From positions 310,001 through 374,000 of the forward strand of contig JAGYIE010000001.1 of the NCBI GenBank assembly GCA_018402765.1: a stretch of DNA of 64,000 bases, read 5' to 3'. This DNA comes from Vicingaceae bacterium (lineage in GTDB: Bacteria; Bacteroidota; Bacteroidia; Flavobacteriales_E; Vicingaceae). Numbering within the stretch: the stretch's first letter is position 1; every line of letters starts with the position of its first letter. The notes beneath the pieces were generated by a model, which worked only from the letters and a program-made list of their open reading frames with translations, was not told the origin of the DNA and searched no databases. Below, piece after piece: positions 44,783 to 53,765 of this stretch. The translations under genes and the position numbers were made by a program.

Positions 44783-45328
44783 ATGGTTGTGCCGATAGGC
44801 ACAACCATGCATGAAGTTGGTCATTATATAATTGCTAAGTTCTTTTATAAAAATGTATCAATTCATTATGGTTCTACTTTTTTTGATGTTTATTATTCCA
44901 ATTTCAACGAAAATTTAGCTGAATTATTAATTGTATTAGGTGGCCCTATTTCAACAATCATTGTCAGTTTTATTTTTACACACTTTTTACTTAGGCTAAA
45001 AAAGGAATTCAGTAATAAGAAATTAATCATTTTAGTTTTCTCTTTATTTATAAGCCGGGAAGTTTTAATATCGTTAATGATTTTACTTAATCATAAGTTT
45101 ACCAATACTGATGAATATAAGATTTTTAACTTTTTCGACATCAATCCTAATATTGGTGCTGTAACTTTATTAGTTGTAAGTTCAATTTATTGTATTTTTA
45201 TTTCCCTTAAGACAATACCGAAAGACTTAGTTCTGCGCTTCTATCTATGGGCTTTTGTAGGCTCTATTAGTGGTTTTTATCTTTGGAACAAAATTGGCTT
45301 TTTAATTAATGTTTCTTTGTGGGATTGA
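44783..45328 (+). CDS. M50-like membrane zinc peptidase, possibly frameshifted at the N-terminus
   Basis: The zinc motif HEVGHY follows a hydrophobic segment and the second element, VLGGPISTIIVSFIF, matches the GGP motif of M50-like intramembrane peptidases. Four to five hydrophobic helices are visible. The open frame starts at MVVPIGTT, in the middle of the first helix, yet the same frame is open upstream (KTNIKIFLAFF) to a TAG near 44743. A separate ATG frame at 44704 (MGNKTKSELLTFLED) ends at 44751. A single-base indel near 44746 would join the two. The start is therefore uncertain and the gene may be inactive. Confidence 0.55.
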   Translation: MVVPIGTTMHEVGHYIIAKFFYKNVSIHYGSTFFDVYYSNFNENLAELLIVLGGPISTIIVSFIFTHFLLRLKKEFSNKKLIILVFSLFISREVLISLMILLNHKFTNTDEYKIFNFFDINPNIGAVTLLVVSSIYCIFISLKTIPKDLVLRFYLWAFVGSISGFYLWNKIGFLINVSLWD

Positions 45329-45430
45329 ATAAAAGCCTAGTTACTTTACAGTTGGATTTAAATTCATAACCTAACCAACTTAAAAAAAGGCTTATAAAAG
45401 AAAAAAGACCATAACATTATATAAAAATCA

Positions 45431-45578
45431 TTGGGCATTTGTAGGTTACGCCATTTTGGCTCTCTTCCGAAACTCCACAAATTTTTTTGGCAGATTTAGT
45501 AATGGTTGAAAAAGTACTAAACTGCCAAAAAATTTTGCTAATCAATAATTTGAAAGTGTATCTTTATAAAATGCCCAA
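45431..45578. repeat. Nested inverted-repeat element
   Basis: Outer arms TTGGGCATTT (45431-45440) and AAATGCCCAA (45569-45578) are perfect inverted repeats. Inside, 45479-45501 and 45515-45536 form a second stem of 22 paired bases with one bulged A (cores TTTAGTA/TACTAAA and GGCAG/CTGCC flanked by T- and A-runs) around a 13-base loop. The whole is about 148 bases, has no gene, and lies just before the regulator at 45664. A second small pair (GCCCAACGC/GGGCGTTAGC) lies beside it at 45573-45600. It looks like a MITE or a structured RNA/DNA element. Confidence 0.6.
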
Positions 45579-45663
45579 CGCTTCTTATGTGGGCGTTAGC
45601 AACAAGAACAGAACATGAAAAAAACGACACAAATAGAAAAAATTGGTGCAGATTAGACAAATA

Positions 45664-46248
45664 ATGAAACAGATGATTTCTATTTCGGAAGACGAACTCA
45701 ACGACTTCCTAAGTCAATCTATTACCAAAACGTTCAAACGAAATGAAATGGTTAGCCGCCCAAATACTGTACCTAACGAGATTTTCTTCATCAATAAAGG
45801 CTTGATACGTGTTATGATCGCGGATAATGAAGGAACTGAACATACGGTTCATTTTGCATTGGAGAATCAATTTATTTCAGATTATTCCAACTTTATGCAA
45901 AAGCAACCTTCATTTTACACCTTGCAAGCACTAGAAGAAACACAGGTAGTTATTTTGCCAAGGTCGGCAATTGAATGGGGTTATAAAAATTTACAAGAAG
46001 GCGAAAAAATGGGTCGACTTATTGCGGAATATTATTTTATCTATCAAGACAATCGTATTAAAAACACCTTTTCGAGAACGCCAAAACAACGCTACGACAG
46101 TATTACAGACGTATTTCCGAACATCCATAATCGAGTTCCTCAACATATGATTGCATCTTATTTGGGTATAACGCCAGTCCATTTAAGTCGACTAAAAAAA
46201 CTAACAATTCGAAAGTCTAAACAAATGTTATCGTTTAGTACATTATAG
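45664..46248 (+). CDS. Crp/Fnr-family transcriptional regulator
   Basis: The start is taken at ATG 45664 (MKQMISISEDEL); the longer frame begins at a TTG. Residues 20-120 are a cyclic-nucleotide-binding fold (VPNEIFFINKGLIRVMIADN, TEHTVHFALENQFISDY) and the C-terminal part holds a helix-turn-helix (QHMIASYLGITPVHLSRLKK). The effector-binding arginine of true CRP is not seen, as in most Bacteroidota members of this type. It starts a cassette with three downstream genes and may control them, but 40 bases separate it from the next gene. Confidence 0.85.
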   Translation: MKQMISISEDELNDFLSQSITKTFKRNEMVSRPNTVPNEIFFINKGLIRVMIADNEGTEHTVHFALENQFISDYSNFMQKQPSFYTLQALEETQVVILPRSAIEWGYKNLQEGEKMGRLIAEYYFIYQDNRIKNTFSRTPKQRYDSITDVFPNIHNRVPQHMIASYLGITPVHLSRLKKLTIRKSKQMLSFSTL

Positions 46249-46287
46249 TCTGCTGAAATTTGCATTATAATTTTAAATCAAATTGTA

Positions 46288-46827
46288 ATGACAAAATTCA
46301 TTTTCACACTTGCTTTATTTACAAGCTCTTTTTCCTTGTTTGCTCAAGAAAATAGTAACAATTCAATTAATTGGCCAGAAAAATATAAGCCCAACAACAG
46401 CAAATTCTACGTTGAAAACGAAGTGGAAATCAACGCTGCGCCCAAAATAATTTGGGGAATACTAATTGATGCTCTAAAATGGGAATCTTGGTACGAAGGT
46501 GCAAAAGATGTTTCGCTTAAAGACAAAACGGAAACAACTCTAAAAAGTAATACTGTTTTTGAATGGAAAACAATGGGTTTAAAATTTGAATCCACCATTG
46601 AGCAATATGAATCCAACAGACTTTTGGCTTGGGAATCAAAAAAGAAAAGCATTCAAGGTTTTCATGTTTGGTTAATTATTCCAACTGAAAAAGGGTGCAA
46701 AGTCATCACAGTCGAATCTCAAAATGGTTGGCTCACATTTTTTGAAAAGACTTTTCAACCCAAAAAACTAAAGAAACTGCACGATATATGGCTTGCAGAA
46801 CTCAAAACAAAAAGTGAAAATATATGA
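46288..46827 (+). CDS. Exported SRPBCC-domain protein
   Basis: Residues 1-19 look like a signal peptide ending FAQ. The rest is a START/SRPBCC (polyketide cyclase-like) domain: NEVEINAAPKIIWGILIDAL then KWESWY near the start and FEWKTMGLKFESTIEQYE followed by LLAWESKKK, the usual order of the family. SRPBCC proteins bind hydrophobic ligands. It overlaps the next membrane-protein gene by four bases. Confidence 0.78.
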   Translation: MTKFIFTLALFTSSFSLFAQENSNNSINWPEKYKPNNSKFYVENEVEINAAPKIIWGILIDALKWESWYEGAKDVSLKDKTETTLKSNTVFEWKTMGLKFESTIEQYESNRLLAWESKKKSIQGFHVWLIIPTEKGCKVITVESQNGWLTFFEKTFQPKKLKKLHDIWLAELKTKSENI

Positions 46828-47615
46828 TAGCATTTATTCAAGAACTAAAAACAAGAAACGAAACCCTATTTTACTTCGGTTTAGTTTGCTTGGGAATTGC
46901 TTTTTTATTTTTGATTTTGACCAAAACAATTACTACACAAGTGTATGGAGTGAAGGCATACTTTAAGCCGTTTAAGTTTGCCTTTTCCACTTTCCTGTTT
47001 GCTTGGGCAATGGCTTGGTATTGTTATTATCTTCCAAGTTTTAATGTTATTTTTTTCAATTGGACGGTCATTGTATTGTTGGGTTTTGAGATAGTATATA
47101 TCGCCATAATGGCAAGTAAAGGACTAACCTCACATTATAATTTATCGACCCAATTTTACGCTATAATGTTTTCAGCAATGGCATTAGCGGCTACTTTGGT
47201 GACGCTTTATACCGCTTATGTCGGTTTTCTATTTTTCAGCCAGACCTTTAAAGATTTACCCAATTATTATGTTTGGGCAATTCGTTTGGGTATTTTAATT
47301 TTTGTCGTTTTTTCCTTTGAAGGTTTTGCGATGGGTTCAAAATTGAGTCATACAGTTGGGGCAATAAATGACAATTCAAATTGGTTTATAGTGGGTTGGA
47401 GCAAGACGGCAGGCGATTTAAGAATTTCCCATTTTATTGGTATGCACGCCTTACAAGTTTTACCTATTCTTTCATTTTACGTTTTAAAAAATATAAAAGC
47501 CACCGTTTTAGTATCCATTTTATATGGATTACTTGCATTAGTGACGTTTGTTCAAGCCTTGCAAGGCAAACCATTACTTACATCAAAACATGAAAAAAAT
47601 GAAATTATCAAATAA
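46824..47615 (+). CDS. Seven-helix membrane protein of unknown function
   Basis: About seven hydrophobic helices (for example LFYFGLVCLGIAFLFLIL, FAFSTFLFAWAMAWYCYYL, VIVLLGFEIVYIAIM and the last LLALVTFVQAL). Several conserved-looking polar residues lie in the helices (H and M in DLRISHFIGMHALQVLPIL). No family is recognised with confidence; a seven-helix metal- or heme-type membrane protein is only a guess. It overlaps the upstream gene by four bases and the downstream SDR start by 26, so the set is coupled. Confidence 0.7.
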   Translation: MIAFIQELKTRNETLFYFGLVCLGIAFLFLILTKTITTQVYGVKAYFKPFKFAFSTFLFAWAMAWYCYYLPSFNVIFFNWTVIVLLGFEIVYIAIMASKGLTSHYNLSTQFYAIMFSAMALAATLVTLYTAYVGFLFFSQTFKDLPNYYVWAIRLGILIFVVFSFEGFAMGSKLSHTVGAINDNSNWFIVGWSKTAGDLRISHFIGMHALQVLPILSFYVLKNIKATVLVSILYGLLALVTFVQALQGKPLLTSKHEKNEIIK

Positions 47616-48411
47616 AGAAAAAGCAAGGCTAAAAACGAAATATGGCGAATGGGTAGTTATTACGGGAGCTTCGTCAGGTGTAGGTTTAGAATTAGCAAAA
47701 CAATTGGCTAGTGCAGGTTTTAATCTTGTGCTTGTTGCAAGGCATTTAGAAAAATTGCAAGAAGTAGAAAACAGCCTGAAAGCAAATAAACCTATTGAAA
47801 TTATAATTGTGAATGTTGATGTTTCAGAAACGGAAGGAATCGACCAAATAATTGAAGCTACAAAAGGTTTAAAAGTTGGACTTTTAATTGCTTCGGCAGG
47901 TTATGGCACTTCGGGCAATTTTATTGACAGCTCTCTTCATTCGGAAATCAATATGCTTCGAGTAAATTGTGAAGCCTTACTTTCATTAACTCATTATTTC
48001 GGTCAACAATTCGCTATACAAAACCGAGGCGGTATTATTTTAATGAGTTCAATGGTGGCTTTTCAAGGCACACCTTATTCTGCAAACTATGCAGCAACGA
48101 AAGCATACGTACAAACATTAGCAGAAGGAATTGCTGTTGAGTTAAAACCAAAGGGAGTTGACGTTTTAGCCGCAGCACCCGGTCCAGTTGAAAGTGGATT
48201 TAGTAAGCGTGCAAATATGAAAATGTCAATGTCGCTTACACCTTCACAAGTAGGTGTTCCAATTTTAAAAGTATTAGGAAGAAAGACAACCGTCTTGCCA
48301 GGATTCTTGACTAAATTGTTAGTATATTCACTTCGGACAGTTCCAAGATGGGGAAAAGTGAAAGTAATGGAAAAGGTAATGGGTGGAATGACCAAGCACC
48401 AACGAAAATAA
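47590..48411 (+). CDS. Short-chain dehydrogenase/reductase
   Basis: The start MKKMKLSNKEKARL is preferred; an ATG at 47548 gives 14 more residues inside the preceding gene. The Rossmann motif is ITGASSGVGLELA, followed by VARHLEKLQEVE, the NAG-like ASAGYGTSG, and the catalytic YSANYAATKAY (Y-x3-K). Class SDR, classical type, 273 residues, NAD(P)-dependent. The substrate is unknown. It is coupled to the upstream membrane-protein gene, which suggests both act on the same lipid or small molecule. Confidence 0.88.
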   Translation: MKKMKLSNKEKARLKTKYGEWVVITGASSGVGLELAKQLASAGFNLVLVARHLEKLQEVENSLKANKPIEIIIVNVDVSETEGIDQIIEATKGLKVGLLIASAGYGTSGNFIDSSLHSEINMLRVNCEALLSLTHYFGQQFAIQNRGGIILMSSMVAFQGTPYSANYAATKAYVQTLAEGIAVELKPKGVDVLAAAPGPVESGFSKRANMKMSMSLTPSQVGVPILKVLGRKTTVLPGFLTKLLVYSLRTVPRWGKVKVMEKVMGGMTKHQRK

Positions 48412-48927
48412 TTACTACAACTAATTGACTATAAAACTATTCACCACAGATGTGTAGTGTGCCCTGCTATAAACTTATTAACAGTCGCTAAGCCTAACTA
48501 TTAATGAAGATATATACAAAATAATCAAACCAAGCACACCACCGCATAAGTTGGCTCTAATAAAGATAGACCGGTTGGTTATTTATTCTACGTTAGTCGG
48601 CTCTATAGGTCATTTAAATAAGGATACAACACTTCGAAGTATTAATTTCGTGCATAATGAATAACTAGCTTTTGGGACATTCTTTGTAAAGAACTATATT
48701 TACCATTGGAAGCGCAAATATTAAATGTAATTCACAGTAATCTAGTAGGTTTATAAAGTTTACTCGCACTAGTTTAAAGCATAAAATTCGAAAGTGAATG
48801 TTATGGAAAGAAAAAGTATTAAGGGCTCTGCAATTTTTATGAAATCAATTTTGGCAAAATATATTTTTTATTTAAGTTTTTATGCACCATATTTGAGCGT
48901 TGATTAGAACTTAAGATTTTATAGAAT
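48412..48927. other. Gene-poor stretch
   Basis: About 515 bases without a strong gene. A 34-codon frame directly upstream of the next gene (48803-48907, MERKSIKGSAIFMKSILAKY...) might encode a small basic protein but has no other support. Confidence 0.35.
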
Positions 48928-49800
48928 ATGAATTTATTGAATAAAGTTTACCAAGTTTTTCTATCTGAATACGCCAAGCTACGTATTGAAAAAACGATAC
49001 TATATGTTGCTTTATTCGGCTTTTTTATTCACTTAATTTTTGTCTACTTATTAAAATTTGGTGTAGTAAATTTATCTTTAGATTCGGAACTATTTAAAAA
49101 TCCGATATCGGCAATTTACACCCCATTCTCTTTTATACTTGTTTATGAAGTATACTTGTTAATCTATTACTTACCAAAGTCATTTACAACTTACATCACT
49201 AAACAGTACGAAATTATAACATTAATAATTATCCGGAAATTATTTAAAGATTTATCCGCCCTTGAGCTGTCATCAGATTGGTTTGCAATAAAAGGAGATT
49301 TGCAATTTACGTATGATATTTTGGCTTCAGTTATTCTTTTTTACCTAATTTTTCAGTTTCAAAAACAAGGAATGAAAAAATTAATTCCACAAGAAGATAA
49401 TCAATTTAAAATTGAAAGATTTATTCATAGAAAGAAAATAATTGCTGTTGTTTTAGTTCCAATATTTTTTATAATGGCTTCAGTTACATTTTTTAATTGG
49501 TCATCAGATATTTCCTTTACTTCAAATAAGTTACCCAGTTTTGAAACAGTTAATAATTTATTCTTTGACGAATTTTTTACCGTGCTAATATTAGTCGATG
49601 TAGTTCTACTCTTGATTTCTTTCTTTTACACCGATAAATTTCATAAAATAATAAGAAATTCAGGTTTTATAGTTTCAACTATATTAATACGTATATCATT
49701 TGGCGTGAGTGGATTAATAAGTACAATTTTAATTGTAACGGCTGTTCTTTTTGGATTAGCAATAATAGCAATACATAACAAATATGAAAATGTTAATTAG
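48928..49800 (+). CDS. Multi-pass membrane protein of unknown function
   Basis: 290 residues with about six hydrophobic helices (TILYVALFGFFIHLIFVYLL, ISAIYTPFSFILVYEVYLLI, YDILASVILFYLIFQF, IIAVVLVPIFFIMASVTFF, FTVLILVDVVLLLISFFY and the C-terminal SGLISTILIVTAVLFGLAII). It begins MNLLNKVYQVFLSEYAKLRI, a soluble N-terminus. No family recognised. It is an isolated gene in an accessory region with long flanking gaps. Confidence 0.6.
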   Translation: MNLLNKVYQVFLSEYAKLRIEKTILYVALFGFFIHLIFVYLLKFGVVNLSLDSELFKNPISAIYTPFSFILVYEVYLLIYYLPKSFTTYITKQYEIITLIIIRKLFKDLSALELSSDWFAIKGDLQFTYDILASVILFYLIFQFQKQGMKKLIPQEDNQFKIERFIHRKKIIAVVLVPIFFIMASVTFFNWSSDISFTSNKLPSFETVNNLFFDEFFTVLILVDVVLLLISFFYTDKFHKIIRNSGFIVSTILIRISFGVSGLISTILIVTAVLFGLAIIAIHNKYENVN

Positions 49801-50540
49801 GTAATGTAGGAAGTCTTACCTAACCCTTTCACAGTATACTGGGATAATTTGAACACATCGCCCGAGGTAACTTCCTTCTATAAAATTGCTCCTCATGGCC
49901 AAAAATCAATCTTTTTATAAGCTGCGATCTTAAATCATCCTCCTAATTAACTATCTATCTTGTAATAGAATCATAGATCAAACGATATGAAATCCTTTGC
50001 TTGTCAGTTATTTATTGGAAAACATATTTATCTTGCGCCTGAAAAACAAAAACTAGTATTAAATAACTGAGTTATTTCAACTATTTTATGCTTTAACGAT
50101 AAAAAATAGTGGAATAATAACACTAAAGCTAGATTATAAGAGAACTTCTGCATCATTACTTAAATGGCATACCTGATTGTACTATTCCAAATACTAGTTT
50201 AATAACAAATTACGAATAGTCATCAATGCTAACTTTGCACGTTCCTTTCGCCTTGATTCAACCCTAGATCAGTTTGCTTGCTTTATTAGATATACCAGCC
50301 GAAAAGCAATACCTAAATAGTGCTTATAAATGTGAGATATATGCAAAACTTTTAATTCTTTATATAACATTATGAGAATACTCATTCATTAGCTTTGGCT
50401 TATGGATTATTTTATGCAAAGAACTGTTCCAGAGATCTATGACAACACAAAAAAAATCCATTTAAAAGTACCCTTAGAAACACCAAATTCATCAATTAAA
50501 AAATCGTATGGCTATTTTTCTTGAAATGTTTCGGAAAATC
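49801..50540. other. Gene-free region upstream of the ice-binding protein gene
   Basis: About 740 bases with no open frame above 60 codons that resembles a gene. A modest inverted pair (GGAAG-TCT-TACCT / AGGTA-A-CTTCC) lies at about 49808-49875. The promoter of the ice-binding gene must lie here, but I find no exact consensus. Confidence 0.35.
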
Positions 50541-51797
50541 ATGAATAACTTAAAATCATTGAAATATATGTTTGTTGGTTTATTGGCTCTATCCTATCCA
50601 ATTCTCAATTTTGCTCAATCTCCAAAGTTGGGTGAATTATATAACTTTGTCATTTTTACACCCACGGGGGCTCTCATAAATACAGGAATTTCTGATATAC
50701 AGGGAAATATAGGAACAAATAATGGTGCTGTAACTGGTTTTGGCAATCCAACTGTTGTCCATGGTAATATTGATTCTGTTAATGCCATTACTGCTCAGTG
50801 CGCTATTGATGTTGTCGCTGCTTATAATGAAATATTAAACACAACAGCAACAATGGGAGTTCATGCAGCTGCTTTTGGAGAAGGGGAAACACTTGCAAAA
50901 GGTGTATATAATATCGGAAGTGCTGGATCGGTTGGTGGAAGTCTCATATTAGATGCTGATGGAAATGCTGATGCTATATTTATTTTTAAGTTTGGAGGAG
51001 CGTTTACTACAGGAGCTTCTGCATCTATAAATTTAATCAACGGAGCACAGGCTCAAAATGTATTTTGGATAGCGGATGGCGAAATTGCTATGGCTGCTTC
51101 AACAAGAATGAAAGGAACACTAATAGCTAATGGGGCTATTTCGATGGGGAACGGCGGACTACTAGAAGGTAGATTACTATCAACAATAGGAGCAGTATCC
51201 ATCTACAATGTATTGGGAAAGGCACCGCAATGGACAACACCCCTTCCGATTGAATTACGTAATTTCTCAGGCCATTGTGAAAAAGAATATACAATTTTAC
51301 AGTGGGAAACATCCTCTGAGATCAATAACGATCATTTTACCATTGAACATAGCTCGGACGGAATTCAATGGAGAAAAGTTGGAACTGTTAAAGGAGCAGG
51401 AAATTCAAACAAAACAATTATTTACTCATTTAAAGATTTTAGTCAGAGAAAAAACAGTTCCTATTATCGATTAAAGCAATCGGATCACAATGGAGACTTT
51501 GAATACATGGATATCATTTACATGAATAGCTGCATAAAAAATCAACCTACTCTTTTATCTTTATATCCCAACCCTACAACAGGGAAATTTATATTGCAAT
51601 CTGCTAATTCATCCAATGAGATTACTTCGATAGAAATACACAATTTTCAAGGACAAAAAATATACAGCTCCGATGGCAATCCAACAACAATTGATTTATC
51701 AAACCATATAACAGGTTATTATTTTGTTAGTGTTATGCAAAAATCAGAGTTGACTCATTTGAAACTCATTTTAAAAAATTCAAAAAATATCAAATAG
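50541..51797 (+). CDS. DUF3494 ice-binding protein with T9SS sorting domain
   Basis: The start at MNNLKSLKYMFVGLLALSYP gives a signal peptide of about 25 residues. Residues about 26-230 are the DUF3494 ice-binding domain: LGELYNFVIFTPTGALINTG, ISDIQGNIGTNNGAVTGFG, GVYNIGSAGSVGGSLILDAD and a repeated MAASTRMKGTLIANGAISMG block. A C-terminal type A T9SS domain (SLYPNPTTGKFILQ) follows a fibronectin-like stretch. Secreted DUF3494 proteins bind ice and inhibit recrystallisation, typical of sea-ice and cold-water bacteria. It is an isolated gene in an accessory region, consistent with acquisition. Confidence 0.88.
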   Translation: MNNLKSLKYMFVGLLALSYPILNFAQSPKLGELYNFVIFTPTGALINTGISDIQGNIGTNNGAVTGFGNPTVVHGNIDSVNAITAQCAIDVVAAYNEILNTTATMGVHAAAFGEGETLAKGVYNIGSAGSVGGSLILDADGNADAIFIFKFGGAFTTGASASINLINGAQAQNVFWIADGEIAMAASTRMKGTLIANGAISMGNGGLLEGRLLSTIGAVSIYNVLGKAPQWTTPLPIELRNFSGHCEKEYTILQWETSSEINNDHFTIEHSSDGIQWRKVGTVKGAGNSNKTIIYSFKDFSQRKNSSYYRLKQSDHNGDFEYMDIIYMNSCIKNQPTLLSLYPNPTTGKFILQSANSSNEITSIEIHNFQGQKIYSSDGNPTTIDLSNHITGYYFVSVMQKSELTHLKLILKNSKNIK

Positions 51798-52150
51798 TTG
51801 AAAGAAAAAGATTAAAAAATTTGCTGGAGATCTTTTAAAGGATTCGATACACTTTCTAAAAATTACTACGGTATCCCCTATTTCTATCAAGTCCGCAAAT
51901 TAGCACGTTTTTAATCTTATTATGTGGTTTTAAACTATATATTTTACTTTTAAATCGACGATTTGAAAACGAGATTTTAAGTTTTCAAAGAAATAGAGGG
52001 ATATTACACAGTGCAGATAAATAATTTTTACTATGCGTGGATAAGCGCTAAAACACCTTTTATCCTATCATTATTTATACTTTTTCATTAAAATAAAAAC
52101 ATAAGTCGTTAAGCTGATGCTCCATATCCACTTGTTAGGGCAAATATATA

Positions 52151-52450
52151 ATGAGACACATTTTTATTAATTTTCTTCATTAGTATTTTAGTCAGTTATG
52201 GTTATAAGCTAAATTAAAACTCTGACTCTACAGTAGTTGATTATTCTAGGCAAATTGATACTTTAAAACTACTGACTATTACTTATTGGAATCTTTTACT
52301 TTCTCCAAATGATTCAAATTTCAAGGAGACTTATGGAACGGCCATCCAATATTAAAACAACTGCTTAACGTAATTTATGAATCATATTTAGAGACGACCG
52401 GCGACATATTAAATTATGAAACTACCTCTCATACTGAGTATGAATTTTAA
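52151..52450 (+). pseudogene. Decayed small gene
   Basis: Stretches with coding character are broken by frameshifts and stops: a hydrophobic FLLIFFISILVSYGYKLN-like leader after ATG 52151, then STVVDYSRQIDTLKLLTITY followed by WNLLLSPNDSNF, then in another frame LLNVIYESYLETTGDILNYE. There is no recognisable family. I read this as the remnant of a small exported or membrane protein gene. Chance is possible. Confidence 0.3.
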
Positions 52451-52522
52451 TGAAAAAACATTTGCCAAACGAGTAGATGGCTCCGACTAAATAGTCAGAG
52501 TTCATCTCTTACACCGTCGTAC

Positions 52523-52605
52523 CCTTCGTCTTCGCTCAGGATAAACCATGCAGGTGTCGAATACAGCGGTTTAATAATGATCCTGCAACGTTTGTAGTAT
52601 TCGAC
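52523..52605. repeat. Interspersed repeat motif with inverted pair
   Basis: CCTTCGTCTTCGCTCAGGAT (from 52523) resembles a well-known Bacteroidota intergenic repeat core (CCTTCGACTTCGCTCAGGAT with one change). Downstream GTCGAATAC (52556-52564) and GTATTCGAC (52597-52605) form a perfect 9-bp inverted pair. Confidence 0.45.
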
Positions 52606-52700
52606 TAAACGAATATAACCGATCTTCTCCCCTTGTAAGGCATTAGCAATTATAGTGATTGGCAGTAGCCAAGAGCAATTAATAATTGACAATTAATAAA

Positions 52701-52727
52701 TTGGCACATTAAAAATATTGGCACATC
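52701..52727. repeat. Short direct repeat TTGGCACAT
   Basis: TTGGCACAT occurs at 52701-52709 and again at 52719-52727, separated by nine A/T bases, directly before the hairpin at 52728. Such GGCACAT runs are known in intergenic simple repeats of this phylum. Confidence 0.4.
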
Positions 52728-52756
52728 AATTAAAAAATGCAACGCATTTTTTAATT
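52728..52756 (-). terminator. Hairpin overlapping the stop codon of the YdjM-like gene
   Basis: AATTAAAAAATGC (52728-52740) and GCATTTTTTAATT (52744-52756) form a 13-bp stem with a three-base loop; on the minus strand its second half is T-rich. It includes the end of the coding sequence, and would terminate the PPIase-DUF3127-YdjM-like operon. Confidence 0.55.
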
Positions 52757-53765
52757 AATTCCCCTTTATTCTATTCCACAAACCACCCATAGCCTCACGG
52801 GCTTTTTGCATATTGTTAGGTGTGCGCTCTACTAACCACTTTCCATTTTTTAGTGGAGAAAATTGGTAGGTAAAAACAAAATCGTCGTCACCTTCTTCCC
52901 AACCGGTTAATTGTCCAAAACGCAAATCATTCATTAATATCTTATCACCCGAAGATTTTATGGTGTAATAGCCCTTAGTCAGGAACTGCAGCCGTTTATA
53001 ATCTGCTTCCTCTCTAATTGGTAGTTCCAAATCTACAGCCTTAGGTATTTGCTTAAAAGCTACTTCTTCAGCAGAATCAAATAGTGAATAATAACTAATT
53101 AAAAAGGAGTCTTTTGTTTCAATGTTTGCCGTCCATAAAATGGTATTAAATGGTGTCGGTCTGCTTTGAAATCGTTCATAGTCTATATTTTGTTTTCTTA
53201 AACTATCCACAAAATGACTATCCACATGGGTTTTAATTAGTAAGGTAATTCCCAAGTAAGCAGTACTAAAGAGTAGTCCAAATCGATTCCATCTGCGGCG
53301 AATTGGACTTTCTCGCTTATAAAACAATATAGCAATAGTACTTATTAGAAACGGTAAGGTGTATAGTGGATCAATGACAAAAATACTGTGGATAGCAACT
53401 CTATAGTCAAGTGGCCAAAATAGCTGAGTTCCCCAAGTAGTAAAACTATCCAATAGCGGATGAGTAAATAAGCTCCAAAAGAAAAGCCACGACCAACTTT
53501 TCCAATCTGCTTCGTATGACTTATAGAGTTTAGATATGAGGTAACCTAAAATTGGTGCAAGTAGAATACTAAATAGTACCGAATGACTAAACCCACGATG
53601 AATATCTAATTCGGTAACGGTATCGAAAAGTTTTCCGACAAAAACATCTAAATCAGGAATAGTGCCTCCTATGGCTCCCCATAGGAGGGCTTTATTCCCT
53701 ATTTTATTACCGAGTGTAGCTTCACCAACGGCTGCACCTAATACAATTTGAGTTATTGAATCCAT
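52755..53765 (-). CDS. YdjM/DUF457-type membrane-bound hydrolase
   Basis: 336 residues with several membrane helices. The N-terminal MDSITQIVLGAAVGEATLGN then KALLWGAIGGTIPDLDVF and IHRGFSHSVLFSILLAPI are diagnostic of the YdjM/DUF457 family (LexA-regulated, often annotated as metal-dependent hydrolases). The conserved D and H residues of the GG-T-I-P-D-L-D and HRGFSHS motifs may form the metal site. The C-terminal soluble part is about 120 residues. It directly abuts the DUF3127 gene. Confidence 0.82.
   Translation of the reverse strand: MDSITQIVLGAAVGEATLGNKIGNKALLWGAIGGTIPDLDVFVGKLFDTVTELDIHRGFSHSVLFSILLAPILGYLISKLYKSYEADWKSWSWLFFWSLFTHPLLDSFTTWGTQLFWPLDYRVAIHSIFVIDPLYTLPFLISTIAILFYKRESPIRRRWNRFGLLFSTAYLGITLLIKTHVDSHFVDSLRKQNIDYERFQSRPTPFNTILWTANIETKDSFLISYYSLFDSAEEVAFKQIPKAVDLELPIREEADYKRLQFLTKGYYTIKSSGDKILMNDLRFGQLTGWEEGDDDFVFTYQFSPLKNGKWLVERTPNNMQKAREAMGGLWNRIKGN

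Noticed and set aside
45573-45600. Integron attC-like site (GCCCAACGC ... GGGCGTTAGC)
   Set aside because: The first half fits RYYYAAC but the second half does not fit GTTRRRY, and there is no integrase or cassette series nearby.
52495-52692. 65-codon minus-strand open frame
   Set aside because: It is made of the repeat core around 52523-52542 (read as ILSEDEGYDGV) and its inverted pair, so it is a translated repeat.
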